NCBI GenBank assembly: GCA_964567435.1
Contig: CAZMMQ010000063.1
Span: forward strand, 1 to 23,471
Direction: 5' to 3'
Source of the DNA: RFSX01 sp964567435
GTDB taxonomy: Bacteria > Bacteroidota > Bacteroidia > Chitinophagales > Saprospiraceae
DNA length: 23,471 nt
In this document: in pieces, positions 1 to 9,768 of the stretch
Layout of the letters: every line of letters begins with the position of its first letter
Numbering within the stretch: the first letter of the stretch is position 1
The notes under the pieces: generated by a model
Seen by the model: the letters and a program-made list of their open reading frames with translations, nothing else
Database searches by the model: none
What the model was told of the DNA's origin: nothing
Position numbers and translations under genes: made by a program

Positions 1-3000
1 GGCTCTAATAATGCTTTGACCAACATAGATGCTCTTTCAGGGTTGACGTCGATTGTGGGAAGACTTGAGATTACCTTTAATGATGCTTTAACCAACATAG
101 ATGGTCTTTCTGGGTTGACGTCGATTGAGGGATCACTTAGTATCCAGGGCAACAATGCTTTAACCAACATAGATGCTCTTTCAGGCTTGACGTCGATTGA
201 GGGATCACTTAATTTCAATCGCAACGAGACTTTGACCAACATAGATGGTCTTTCTGGGTTGACGTCGATCGAGGGTACAATTAGGATCATTTGGAACGAT
301 GCATTGACCAACATTGATGGTCTTTCTGGGTTGACATCAATCGAGGGAGCACTTATGATCGATTCTAACGATGCATTGACCAACATTGATGGTCTTTCAG
401 GGTTGACGTCGATTGTAGGAAGACTTGATATTACCTTTAATGATGCTTTAACCAACATAGATGGTCTTTCAGGGTTGACGTCGATTGTAGGAAGACTTGA
501 TATTACCTTTAATGATGCTTTAACCAACATAGATGGTCTTTCAGGGTTGACGTCGATTGAGGGAAGACTTGAGATAGTGTTCAATAATCAACTAGATGAT
601 TGTTGCAGCTTAGTTCCCTTACTGAATAGTTCTGGGATTATTAGCATCAGATCTAATGGTAGTTTCTGTTCTTCTGCAGCTGCCATCCTTGATGCTGACT
701 GTGGCTTAGAAGTAGCTTACGAGACACTAGCACCCTGTATAGGCAGTGCTAATGGCAGCATCAAAATGTATGCTTCCAACTATGATACCATCCCCTTCGA
801 TTATATAATAACAGACGCCAACCAGCAAGAAGTTGCTACTGGAACTAGCTTTGAAGATATCATATGCATAGAGGGATTAGCAGAAGGTAGTTATAGTGCC
901 TATATCACACAACCAGATGGAGCAGAAATTTCCATAGACAATATAGTCCTAGATCCGATTAATGGATCTGTGTTCGAGATCACCCAACTGATATCCACTA
1001 ACAGTTCCAATGGGGTCTCCAACGGGGCAATAGGTCTTGAGTATCAAGGAGGAAGTCCGCACTATACAATAAACTGGAGTGGCCACGCTTCTGGTCAAGC
1101 CACTACTGCCAGCACTTTTTTCAGCATTGATTTTCTAGCCCAGGGAGCTTACACGATACAAGTGACTGATGCCAATCAAGTCAGTAAGATCATACAAACA
1201 ACCTTACTGGATGAGACCATACCGACTTTTCCTTGTACCCAACCTTTGGATATCGTTATACTAAATGATGTGTCTGGCTCAGTGGATGCAAAGGAATACC
1301 TAGAATCAAAGACCTTTTTTGTAGACTTCCTCAGAGCTGCCAATATAGGGACGGGTATGGATGACAGTCAGGCCGCCATCATAGAGTGGTCAAGTGGTGA
1401 CAATCAAGAGGTCAAAATAAGCATGACTGGAAATTTGCAAACCCTAGCCAATTATGAGCAGCATGACCGCGCATTTTCAGGGGGTACCAGCCCACATCCT
1501 GCTATGCAAGTAGGTGCTGATTATCTGAGAAATCATGGTAGACCTGATGTAGAAAAAGTGATTGTACTCTCTACCGACGGCAGACCAGAATCCTCGCTGG
1601 TAGCTTTGGCAGACGAGCTGAAGGCAGAAGGATTCCACATAGTGACTATTGCCTTCGATGGTGCTTATGCGAATGCGATGATAAGAGATCTGCTTAGACG
1701 TGTCGCCTCTATTGATTTATTAGCCCCAGGTGCACCAGCCTACTCAGATCTCGATGCCGATCTTGCAGATAATATAGTCAATCTCTATCTCTGTCCCATA
1801 GACCCGGGAAGTTCATTTACAGTCTACTTTAATCGGGATGGTGCCCTGAGTATAGAATCCGTGGATGCGCAGTGTCCAGCAGATGGCTTTGTGGATCTGA
1901 CCTTTTCAGTGTCCGCCTCCAGAGAGTTATCCATTCCTGCAGGTACGCCTGTCAGTTTTTATCATAACAATCCCACTACCCACGGTGGTGCGACAGCTAT
2001 CACAGATTTTATAGTACCTTGCGCCATAGCCCCAGGAGAATCAGAAACCTATAGCATAATGTTACCCATCCAAGGAGCAACGAATCTCTTTGCCCTGCTC
2101 AATGATGATGGCCGACTTACACCGCCCTTTTCTTTTCCCATTACCGATATAGACGAGATTGCTTATTCTAACAATATGGACAGCATAGCTATCTGTGTAG
2201 ATCCCCTTCCTACGGTGCAGGCCTTAAAGTATACTACCACGCTTGGCCCCTTATGCAATGAGCTATTGAGCTATACGATAGATGTATGTAATATCAGCAC
2301 TTTGGATGCCACTAATGTATCCTTAACCGACCTTCCGCCTATGGGTGCTTCGTTAAAAGCGACCACTGTCATCACTAATGGCTGTGCTGAAGAGCTAGCA
2401 GATGATTATAATATTCCAGCAGGCTGCTGTATTAGTATCAGTCTTATCTATGATGCCACAAATGTGACCCCAGGATTCTACCCTGACCAAGGTGTAGAGC
2501 TGGATGGGCCCGCAGGACAAGTTTATATTGATTATATCGGTACACAAAGCGGCGCAGAAGATGTCAATGTGATCTTTGAGACTTGTGCTGATAATCAGAT
2601 CCACCTCAACAAGTCAGTAAGCACGACAGAAATATGTGAAGATGGCTTCATCGCCTATACTTTTGTGATAGACAATACAGAGTCAACCTTAACGCTACAA
2701 GGCGCAGAGTTTGAAGATATCTTGCCTAGTCCCATGGAATGGGTATTCAGACCTTATGACTTACAAAACATCAGTATCAGTAGAGTTGACCTCAAAGGAA
2801 CAGAAGCGAAGTTTGTCATCGACGAGGTACCTGCTGGCGTGACAGCGAGTTTTAAGATAGATGCCTACACGGGTGATTGGGCTGCAAATGGGACAGTGAG
2901 GAACACTGCTCAGCTTAGCAATATTTATGACACGAATACAGGTAATTTGATCAGCCTCAGTTCTAACGAAGTCAGTACTGATATTATCAATAATGTGGAC

Positions 3001-5922
3001 CTTCTGGAACTAGATACGATCACCATATCCGCTGACCAGGACTTTGTAGACATATCAGGTACAGATCTTGGTGGTAACGCCATAACGACATGGACAACAG
3101 ACGGTGATGGGACTTTTGGCGATCAGTCTACAGTCACCACTCGGTATGAACTAGGGCAAACTGATATGTTAGATACGCTTATCTCTCTGTTCTTTTCGGC
3201 TACTTCAGATTGTGAGGAAATCGGTGTCCCACTTTTCATCAAAAGAGAGTGCAGTCTGCAGTTTGACCCAGTCAACGTGCTGGAAGTTTGTGAGGACCAA
3301 ACTATCGATGTCATGCTTTCCTGGTCAGGAGGCATAGGCCCTTATGTGATAGATGAAATATCAGATGTGATCGACCTGTCTACCTCAGTGGTATTATCAG
3401 AATTAGCGGCAGGCACGTACAACTATACCCTTAATGATGCCATGGGCTGTGAAGCTGAGGTCCAGTTGGTTATCAATAGTATATCAGGTCCTCAGACAGC
3501 TTTCACCATGACGGAAGAGCATTGTGACAAAGCGGATGGTAGTTTGACCTTAGATATCAGCTCTGGAATAGGACCTTACACTATAATGGGCAATCAGACA
3601 TGGACAGATATCGATGATCAATTAGTGCTTTCTGATCTGACTGGGGGAGATTATAATTTTACCATTACCGATACTCAGGGATGCAGTTCTGAAGAAGTCT
3701 TTTCTGTGCAAGAACAGCCAGCACCAGAAGTACAGGAAACAGTCACTCAGCCAGGCTGTGATGAGACGGAAGGATCAGTTATCTTAGAGTGGTCAGGCAT
3801 AACCGCTGACTATAACATGGATGGGGATATCTCTGCCCAGAATGTCAGCTCACCCTACAACTTGGATCAATTATCTATTGGTTCTTATCAGATTACGCTT
3901 AGTGATGCATTTGGCTGCGAAGATGAAATAGTTTTTGACATCTTAGCAAACCCCTCTCCAGAAGCCAGTGCCTCGGCGACTTGTATAGACAGCTCCATGT
4001 ATTCTGTGCAATTATCCACTGGAGACTATAATATAGTTACGGATCTTGGTCTAGCTGCCAACGGTATAGGGCCACAGACCTACGAAATCATCAACATCCC
4101 CATAGATGAAGCGATAAACATTACTGTCACAGATCCTGCTAATGGCTGCTCTAAGCTGCTAACCATTACGCCTCCCGACTGTTCCTGCTCCGCAATAGCA
4201 GAAGTCGGAGGCAATCAAGAAATAACTTGTTATCAAGAGACGGTTATCTTAGATGCCAGTGCTTCTAGCCAAGGACTTGACTTTGGTTATGCCTGGTACG
4301 ATTCTAATGGAAATCTCCTCAGCACAGAAAACCAATACGAAACTGATCAGGCGGGCACATATAGATTTGAAACAACTGATCTGGTCAATAATTGCACAGC
4401 TATAATAGAAGTGACGGTGACGGATATACGCAATACGCCTGAGGCCATTATCTTGTCTACCAATCAGGTACTGACTTGTGAGAATCAACTTATAGAATTA
4501 TCTGTGGATTCCAAACCAGATGTCCAGTATGTCTGGCAACACCTTGTAACTGGCGATGAGAATATAGCTGCAGAAATCATGGTGGCTCAGGCAGGCATTA
4601 TACAACTATCAGTAAAAGATACGCTGACAGGCTGCACCAACGATGAAATGCTGCTCATAGAAATAGATACGGTAGCACCACGCATCGTCCTTAGTGAACC
4701 TCATTTGCTCAACTGTGCGAACACTTCAGTCACCATAGATGCCTCAGGGTCAGACCAAGGAGATTTCATGTGGCTGGATAGTGCTTTCCAACCACTGGCA
4801 GAATCATCCCCCATGCTCAATACTGAAGAACCAGGCGTTTTCTATTATCAGCTCGAAAATAGAGTCAATGGCTGTGTTGCCATAGATAGTGTCACTGTCA
4901 TCTCAAACTATGCGGTGCCCACTATAGAATTAGCGGATGAAATAAGTCTTAACTGTAATGAAGCAGAAAAATCCATTCTGCCTATTGTGACCAGTGACCA
5001 TGCATACGAGCTACAGTGGACCGTAGACCAACAAATAATCAGTGAAGATTTAAATCTGACTATCACTGAACCTGGAACTTTCATTTTAGCTATAGAAGAC
5101 AAGATATCAGCTTGTCAAGCTCAAGATACCATAGAGGTGTTACCCGCCAATGAAATTCAGACAGTCGTCATAGCTCAGTCGGATATCCGTTGTCATGGAG
5201 AGCATTCTGGCATCATAGAAATCATGAATGTGGAAGGTGGCACGCCTGCATATAACTTCTTTGTAGACCAAATGCCAATAGCTGAGCCGCAAATAGAGGA
5301 ACTACAAGCCGGTGATTATTCCATAAGAATTGTGGATGCAGCAGACTGCTATTATGATACTCTCATAACTTTATCTGAACCATCGGCTATCCTTGCCGGT
5401 CCAGAAATAAACGAACAGCTAGTCAACCTAGGTCGCGATGTCGAAGTCATTGTAGAAACCAATCTAGCTCAAGAAAATATCGCTATGGTTATCTGGACGC
5501 CTGCAATAGACTGTGATAATTGCTTGACTTATACATTCGAAAATGTACGAGAGAACTTAAGCTATCAAATCACTGTAGTAGACAAAAATAATTGCGAAGA
5601 AAGTCTTGACTTAAGAATTCTAGTCAATAGTAAAATTGCTGTATACTTACCAAATGTAATCAATCCAGATTCTGATAACAATGGCATCTTCTTCCCTCAA
5701 ACCTCTATTGAGACTATTATGGTGAAAGAAATGAAAATCTATGACAGATGGGGGAATTTGGTTTTTACCAATAACAACTTTGCAGTTAATGACCCAGCAC
5801 ATGGCTGGGATGGTTCTTTCAATTTTGGCCAAGCTGAAACAGGGGTATACGTGTATACAATCGTCTTAGAAAATGAAAGCGAGACAATTGAGTTAAGTGG
5901 AGATGTCACACTATGGAAATAA
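1..5922 (+). CDS. Giant T9SS type B surface adhesin with L-domain-like repeats and vWA domain (5' end outside window)
   Basis: The frame is open from the first base, so the gene begins left of the window; 1973 residues are visible. Domains, numbered from the first codon: eight 24-residue L-domain/leucine-rich-like repeats (about 5-196); a Cys-containing cap; Ig/SprB-like segments (about 235-405); a von Willebrand A domain (about 416-600) with MIDAS motif DVSGS at 423-427 and STDG around 524-527; a CARDB-like stretch and DUF11-like segments (about 605-1000); SprB-like repeats (about 1080-1400); four Ig/PKD-like modules, each starting near a TC or NC motif (about 1395-1715); another SprB-like repeat; and a C-terminal type B sorting domain (about 1880-1973) with the IYDRWGN, GWDG and GVYVY signatures of CHU_C/TIGR04131. 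By family knowledge the tail directs export through T9SS to the cell surface. A role in adhesion, gliding or matrix binding is inferred; the ligand is unknown. Confidence 0.93.
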   Translation, partial: GSNNALTNIDALSGLTSIVGRLEITFNDALTNIDGLSGLTSIEGSLSIQGNNALTNIDALSGLTSIEGSLNFNRNETLTNIDGLSGLTSIEGTIRIIWNDALTNIDGLSGLTSIEGALMIDSNDALTNIDGLSGLTSIVGRLDITFNDALTNIDGLSGLTSIVGRLDITFNDALTNIDGLSGLTSIEGRLEIVFNNQLDDCCSLVPLLNSSGIISIRSNGSFCSSAAAILDADCGLEVAYETLAPCIGSANGSIKMYASNYDTIPFDYIITDANQQEVATGTSFEDIICIEGLAEGSYSAYITQPDGAEISIDNIVLDPINGSVFEITQLISTNSSNGVSNGAIGLEYQGGSPHYTINWSGHASGQATTASTFFSIDFLAQGAYTIQVTDANQVSKIIQTTLLDETIPTFPCTQPLDIVILNDVSGSVDAKEYLESKTFFVDFLRAANIGTGMDDSQAAIIEWSSGDNQEVKISMTGNLQTLANYEQHDRAFSGGTSPHPAMQVGADYLRNHGRPDVEKVIVLSTDGRPESSLVALADELKAEGFHIVTIAFDGAYANAMIRDLLRRVASIDLLAPGAPAYSDLDADLADNIVNLYLCPIDPGSSFTVYFNRDGALSIESVDAQCPADGFVDLTFSVSASRELSIPAGTPVSFYHNNPTTHGGATAITDFIVPCAIAPGESETYSIMLPIQGATNLFALLNDDGRLTPPFSFPITDIDEIAYSNNMDSIAICVDPLPTVQALKYTTTLGPLCNELLSYTIDVCNISTLDATNVSLTDLPPMGASLKATTVITNGCAEELADDYNIPAGCCISISLIYDATNVTPGFYPDQGVELDGPAGQVYIDYIGTQSGAEDVNVIFETCADNQIHLNKSVSTTEICEDGFIAYTFVIDNTESTLTLQGAEFEDILPSPMEWVFRPYDLQNISISRVDLKGTEAKFVIDEVPAGVTASFKIDAYTGDWAANGTVRNTAQLSNIYDTNTGNLISLSSNEVSTDIINNVDLLELDTITISADQDFVDISGTDLGGNAITTWTTDGDGTFGDQSTVTTRYELGQTDMLDTLISLFFSATSDCEEIGVPLFIKRECSLQFDPVNVLEVCEDQTIDVMLSWSGGIGPYVIDEISDVIDLSTSVVLSELAAGTYNYTLNDAMGCEAEVQLVINSISGPQTAFTMTEEHCDKADGSLTLDISSGIGPYTIMGNQTWTDIDDQLVLSDLTGGDYNFTITDTQGCSSEEVFSVQEQPAPEVQETVTQPGCDETEGSVILEWSGITADYNMDGDISAQNVSSPYNLDQLSIGSYQITLSDAFGCEDEIVFDILANPSPEASASATCIDSSMYSVQLSTGDYNIVTDLGLAANGIGPQTYEIINIPIDEAINITVTDPANGCSKLLTITPPDCSCSAIAEVGGNQEITCYQETVILDASASSQGLDFGYAWYDSNGNLLSTENQYETDQAGTYRFETTDLVNNCTAIIEVTVTDIRNTPEAIILSTNQVLTCENQLIELSVDSKPDVQYVWQHLVTGDENIAAEIMVAQAGIIQLSVKDTLTGCTNDEMLLIEIDTVAPRIVLSEPHLLNCANTSVTIDASGSDQGDFMWLDSAFQPLAESSPMLNTEEPGVFYYQLENRVNGCVAIDSVTVISNYAVPTIELADEISLNCNEAEKSILPIVTSDHAYELQWTVDQQIISEDLNLTITEPGTFILAIEDKISACQAQDTIEVLPANEIQTVVIAQSDIRCHGEHSGIIEIMNVEGGTPAYNFFVDQMPIAEPQIEELQAGDYSIRIVDAADCYYDTLITLSEPSAILAGPEINEQLVNLGRDVEVIVETNLAQENIAMVIWTPAIDCDNCLTYTFENVRENLSYQITVVDKNNCEESLDLRILVNSKIAVYLPNVINPDSDNNGIFFPQTSIETIMVKEMKIYDRWGNLVFTNNNFAVNDPAHGWDGSFNFGQAETGVYVYTIVLENESETIELSGDVTLWK
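13..588 (+). repeat. Eight in-frame 72-bp tandem repeats (24-residue L-domain-like unit)
   Basis: Eight units start at 13, 85, 157, 229, 301, 373, 445 and 517. Each encodes a version of ALTNIDGLSGLTSIEG followed by a variable strand and N-D/N-N. The core codons are almost invariant, while the codons for the strand after the glycine differ between units. Units 6-8 are most alike: bases 388-487 equal 460-559 without a mismatch. The array continues to the left edge, so the true copy number is higher or unknown. The pattern resembles receptor L-domain/leucine-rich repeats found in bacterial surface proteins. Confidence 0.95.
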
Positions 5923-6057
5923 AACATCGAAGAATCTCACTTTATTGACCCTGCTAATTCACTAAATCCAATCATTAACTTTATACCCCAGCGGATATTC
6001 TTCACCATTATTACACTTACACTCTTTTCGTTCTGGGCTGGCTTTGCACTGCTTGTT

Positions 6058-6315
6058 GTGAACAAATTATTCTATAAGGATCTGCCAGGATACACCATAG
6101 GGAGAATTTGTAAGTGGGAAGTTGTTGCTATGATAATCGCGATAGTCGTAACCAAGTTGCTCATTAGGCGATGGGGAAATATTGAATTAATACAGACGAG
6201 CGATGCCACTCATCTTAAGATAAATTCCAAGTTTGCCATCTTCCTTACCACGTATTTTTTTCTTGCTGTTTATGTTGGTATCTGGCAATTTTGGTTGTTT
6301 AGTCAGCAATTCTAA
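6058..6315 (+). CDS. Small membrane protein, N-terminus uncertain (possible frameshifted gene)
   Basis: No family recognised. From the GTG at 6058 it encodes 85 residues with membrane segments at about 22-36 and 59-81. The same frame is open upstream to the stop of the adhesin at 5922 and encodes another hydrophobic segment just before the GTG (IFFTIITLTLFSFWAGFALL, 5995-6054). The GTG therefore cuts into a likely first transmembrane helix and is probably not the real start. There is no in-frame ATG, GTG or TTG between 5923 and 6057. An ATG at 5913, overlapping the adhesin's stop codon, begins a basic leader in another frame that ends at 5948; a one-base shift near 5940 would join it to this frame and give a protein of about 133 residues with three helices. 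Real options are a frameshift (true or sequencing error) or a rare start such as ATT at 5974. Confidence 0.5.
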   Translation: MNKLFYKDLPGYTIGRICKWEVVAMIIAIVVTKLLIRRWGNIELIQTSDATHLKINSKFAIFLTTYFFLAVYVGIWQFWLFSQQF

Positions 6316-6411
6316 TGAATCCCTACTAACATTTGATGCAGTTTGTCACCATCGACATATATAGCAAGGCAATAAAACGGTATATTTAATCAACGAGCAA
6401 CCATTATTACT

Positions 6412-8049
6412 ATGAAATCATTTAATTCCATAATTGTAGGCCTCCTTTTTGTAAGTCTTACAGTCAATCTCCAGGCACAGTTTACCAATCTAGAAGTTCT
6501 AGAACATTCTGAGGACATTTCTATACTGACCTCACTAATACATAATAAAGGTGATATAATCTATGTCGTCACGGATAATGTCACAGGTAGAATCTCCACT
6601 CAAGTCAAAGTGCTGGACCAGAATAATATACCACAGACTATCGATACCGATGCCGCAGCATACATGTCTGATTCAGAATACATGTATGACTCTAATGGCA
6701 ATCTCAGAATATATTTGACTCAGGTGGCAGATCCTGGTTTTGATACACATATATGGAATATTATAGAAATTAGAGAGACCCCTAATGGGTACGTCTCCAA
6801 TACAATCAGACATGATCTTTTTTTCTCCCTCGAAGTAATAACAAGTGTTGGTCTGGATTCGACAGATAGAATATATGCATTAACTAGCTATCCGCGTCTA
6901 CTTGTGTTTGAGGAAGATAGCCTACAGAATGAAATTCTCTTGCCAGCGAGTATCAATTCATTAATACATACAAATACGGATGGAGATGTATACTTCTTGG
7001 AATCAGAGACAGACTCTATATATAATGTGACTCGTTATCTTGAATTACAGCCAATCGCTCAGGTGCCTTTCGACATTAATGAAATCAAAAATGTAGGAGA
7101 TGACATTTGGGTCTTGGATGACAATAACATGGTTTGGGCCCTTGATTCAGAATTTAGCACCGCGCCTAGACTGATATTTGACCGAAATTTTATCCAGTCA
7201 TTAGACCAGGTGAGTGAAATGGATTCTTTAGTCTATATCTTAGAAACAGATACGGATGGTTTTACTTTACATCAGTATGATGGCACTAATGTTTCAGAGA
7301 TTAATGTGGTGAATGAAACTCTAGCCACATCCTCTAAGCTTGCTATGATTGATGACACTACATTTCTTACTTCTGGGCAATACCTTGTGGAGGATATTAC
7401 TAATCAAGCTTTTCTAAGAGGGTATAATACAAATCAGATTTTCGAACCTGAAAGGGTAAGTGTTGAACTAGAGGATTTTGATTTGTTCTATATAAAGGAT
7501 ACGATTATATCTGGAGGCCCGGGTGACTTATGGTGGTATGGCATTAATTATAGTGTATTTAATTCAGGTGACAAGGAAGTGGGCCAAGCAAGTGTATTCA
7601 CGACTGACCTAGTGCCTGCTTTTCCTTATATTAATATCAATTTCGAGGAAAATGCTACACTGAATGTTCTCCCTGAGGAATCCATCATTGTAGAAAGCAA
7701 CCGACTTATATCCCAAAATCATCCTGGCGCCGCTCAAGCCTATCTTACAGGTGCAGACTACAAATTCAATACTTCAGTAGGACCCGTTTTGATAGATGTC
7801 ACTACATCTACCTCTGATCATGAATATATCTCCTCTGTGAATGTTTTCCCTAATCCATTTATCAGTCATATAAATCTCAATGACCTCAATGATGAAGCTG
7901 TGAGTCTCTATAATATGGAGGGGCAATTAATTCTAAGTGGGAAAGCAAATGAAATCCAAAATGTAGACCTAAGCTATCTCAACGAAGGCATCTATCTCCT
8001 TTACTTTGATAATAATAAACAAGCTATAAAACTGATGAAATCTAAGTGA
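6412..8049 (+). CDS. Secreted T9SS type A protein, most divergent member of a four-gene paralog cluster
   Basis: 545 residues. The N-terminus is a signal peptide ending ...NLQAQ (cleavage before Gln near residue 23, usual in Bacteroidota). The C-terminus (about 475-545) is a T9SS type A sorting domain: VFPNPF, then SLYNMEGQ, then LNEGIYLLY and a basic end. The body is not a family I recognise. It begins NLEVLEH, which lines up with NFEFLDH in the next genes, and has the same later landmarks (a TSGQY block, R-x-Y/N blocks, a FNSGD segment like the ENSG segment of the others, and a KFN...DVTTS segment before the tail). It is therefore a distant paralog of the three genes downstream. Short repeating strand-like segments suggest a beta-propeller-like fold followed by an Ig-like domain; this is inference. 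A TATATTTA sequence at 6381-6388 is one base off the Bacteroidota -7 box. Confidence 0.85.
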   Translation: MKSFNSIIVGLLFVSLTVNLQAQFTNLEVLEHSEDISILTSLIHNKGDIIYVVTDNVTGRISTQVKVLDQNNIPQTIDTDAAAYMSDSEYMYDSNGNLRIYLTQVADPGFDTHIWNIIEIRETPNGYVSNTIRHDLFFSLEVITSVGLDSTDRIYALTSYPRLLVFEEDSLQNEILLPASINSLIHTNTDGDVYFLESETDSIYNVTRYLELQPIAQVPFDINEIKNVGDDIWVLDDNNMVWALDSEFSTAPRLIFDRNFIQSLDQVSEMDSLVYILETDTDGFTLHQYDGTNVSEINVVNETLATSSKLAMIDDTTFLTSGQYLVEDITNQAFLRGYNTNQIFEPERVSVELEDFDLFYIKDTIISGGPGDLWWYGINYSVFNSGDKEVGQASVFTTDLVPAFPYININFEENATLNVLPEESIIVESNRLISQNHPGAAQAYLTGADYKFNTSVGPVLIDVTTSTSDHEYISSVNVFPNPFISHINLNDLNDEAVSLYNMEGQLILSGKANEIQNVDLSYLNEGIYLLYFDNNKQAIKLMKSK

Positions 8050-8087
8050 TACAATAGACACTACCCACACCACAAAAACGAAAAGTT

Positions 8088-9737
8088 ATGAAAACCTTCC
8101 ATCTAATTATTATCGCCTACTTACTGGTAGCTATCATAACATTGCAGTCACGCTATAATCTTTCTGCACAAGTGCCTGATAATTTTGAATTTCTGGATCA
8201 TACGACTTCCTTTAATACACCCGGTGCACATAAAACTCTAGATGATGGGATAGTCTTTACCTCTCATAATCTTTTTTCTACAAATATATTTTTTTCAGGT
8301 TATGAGAATACTCTGATAAATCTGGATTCAGTAAATAAAAACAGTGATTCTACTTCGAAAATATACGAAATCAATGATAGTACCTATCAGATAGTCTTAT
8401 ATGCTTTGACCGACTATGATGTATTTGCTCCAGGTATAATTATATACACATTAAGCAACAATGAAGTAATTTCTCGGATTTCCATCTTGGCTGACGACTA
8501 CGATAATTTCATAAGTGACTATGAACAATCTATCAATGGAGATTCATGGTTAATTAGTGGGTTTGGAAAAATGTACAGATTATCATCTGAATATGAAATT
8601 CAAGAGTCACATAGCAATATAACAGTAGACAATATTTTCCTAGATAATCAAGATAGACTATTTGGGATAAGTAATTTTGGTGGCACTTCTCAGTTATTAC
8701 AATTTAGAGAAGATGTTTTCGAACCTTTAGCAAATTTTGACCTTAGTCTAAGAGACATTTCAGAATTTGGTCAGTTTAAATATCTCTTGTTCAGAAACGA
8801 ACTCAGAAGATACAATACAGATTTTTCAGAATTGTTATCGACTTGGCCGCTTCCTATGGAGATAACATCATTCAATCAAATTGAACTATTCCAGGATTAT
8901 GTAATCATTGCATATTCAAGCAATCTTAACTCAATAGACAAACTCTATAACAATGGGATGATTGAACAGATTTGGCAGGGTAGTAAGGATGCCTCGCCGG
9001 GAACCTTTACTCAGTTAAATGTGCAAAACGATTCGTTACTTATGACATCAGGAGTTTATGATTTCTTAGATACCAGTCAGTCATTTTTCAGATCTATTCC
9101 ACTAGACATTACACCTAATTATCAGCGCCATCAAGTCAATCTTTCTTCAGTGAGCGCAAAACAAATGATTATAGATAGCACCTTCCTTGGCGCAAACACT
9201 ACCGGAGATTCTACTTGGTTGTTCTTAAGAGAATATGATCTTGATTTTGAAATTGAAAACAGTGGTCAGAGGAGCGCCTCAGAGATTCATATTTATGGTC
9301 CTTTAAAATTCCCTTTTGGATCTTCTGAAAATGAACATTTTTTGCTTCAAGAAACTGTAAATCCACAGGAGATAGCCAACTTCATTTTTACAGAAACATC
9401 AGAAAATTCCTTTGATGGAGCGACTTTCGGCATACCTGGGGTTGAACTAAGGTTTAATCAAGGAAGTACAGCTCTTGTAGACTTTACTTCTTCTATAGAA
9501 AATATTTTTGCTGAGACATCAGCCATCTACCCCAATCCCACATCAAACGTATTGTATCTACCTGAATTATCATCATCAGTTAGTGTTTTCAATACTGCAG
9601 GACAATTAGTAATCCAAAAAAACAACATATCTGACAATCAACTAGATGTCAGTCAATTGCAATCAGGCATATATAACTTAGTCATGCAGTCTTTGGATTC
9701 AAAACAATTTCACAGTCTTAAATTCATCAAACGATAG
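8088..9737 (+). CDS. Secreted T9SS type A protein of the paralog cluster (copy 2)
   Basis: 549 residues. The signal peptide runs to about residue 28 (...YNLSAQ). A body of about 450 residues follows, then a type A sorting tail at about 478-549 (IYPNPT, VFNTAGQLV, LQSGIYNL, ending FIKR). The body is closely related to the next two genes: NFEFLDH near the start of the mature protein, an INDS-YQIVLY block, F-FRSIP, a GPL block after an ENSGQ-type segment, and FRFN-like sequence just before the tail. The body is rich in strand-sized repeats and plausibly forms a beta-propeller plus an Ig-like/CARDB-like domain, but no named domain is recognisable to me. The gap to the previous gene is 38 bp and to the next 31 bp, with no terminator, so an operon is likely. 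Function unknown; expected on the cell surface or released. Confidence 0.88.
   Translation: MKTFHLIIIAYLLVAIITLQSRYNLSAQVPDNFEFLDHTTSFNTPGAHKTLDDGIVFTSHNLFSTNIFFSGYENTLINLDSVNKNSDSTSKIYEINDSTYQIVLYALTDYDVFAPGIIIYTLSNNEVISRISILADDYDNFISDYEQSINGDSWLISGFGKMYRLSSEYEIQESHSNITVDNIFLDNQDRLFGISNFGGTSQLLQFREDVFEPLANFDLSLRDISEFGQFKYLLFRNELRRYNTDFSELLSTWPLPMEITSFNQIELFQDYVIIAYSSNLNSIDKLYNNGMIEQIWQGSKDASPGTFTQLNVQNDSLLMTSGVYDFLDTSQSFFRSIPLDITPNYQRHQVNLSSVSAKQMIIDSTFLGANTTGDSTWLFLREYDLDFEIENSGQRSASEIHIYGPLKFPFGSSENEHFLLQETVNPQEIANFIFTETSENSFDGATFGIPGVELRFNQGSTALVDFTSSIENIFAETSAIYPNPTSNVLYLPELSSSVSVFNTAGQLVIQKNNISDNQLDVSQLQSGIYNLVMQSLDSKQFHSLKFIKR
8181..8256 (+). repeat. 76-bp near-identical patch shared with 9862-9937 (copy 1)
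   Basis: These 76 bases differ from 9862-9937 at only two positions, both silent, while the rest of the two paralogous genes is clearly more diverged. The patch encodes 25 identical residues beginning NFEFLDHTTSF in the N-terminal part of the mature proteins. Confidence 0.85.
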
Positions 9738-9768
9738 ACACAACTTTCATCATATAAAAACAAAGCAT

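Noticed and set aside
16..18. TTG as the start of the adhesin
   Set aside because: The repeat pattern continues in frame to base 1, so the gene is cut by the window edge and this TTG is an internal Leu codon.
13..588. Possible CRISPR array because of the direct repeats
   Set aside because: The repeats are contiguous 72-bp coding units in one frame without unique spacers.
6381..6388. TATATTTA as a -7 promoter box for the paralog operon
   Set aside because: It deviates from TAnnTTTG at the last base and no -33 element is visible at the right distance; mentioned with the gene but not called.
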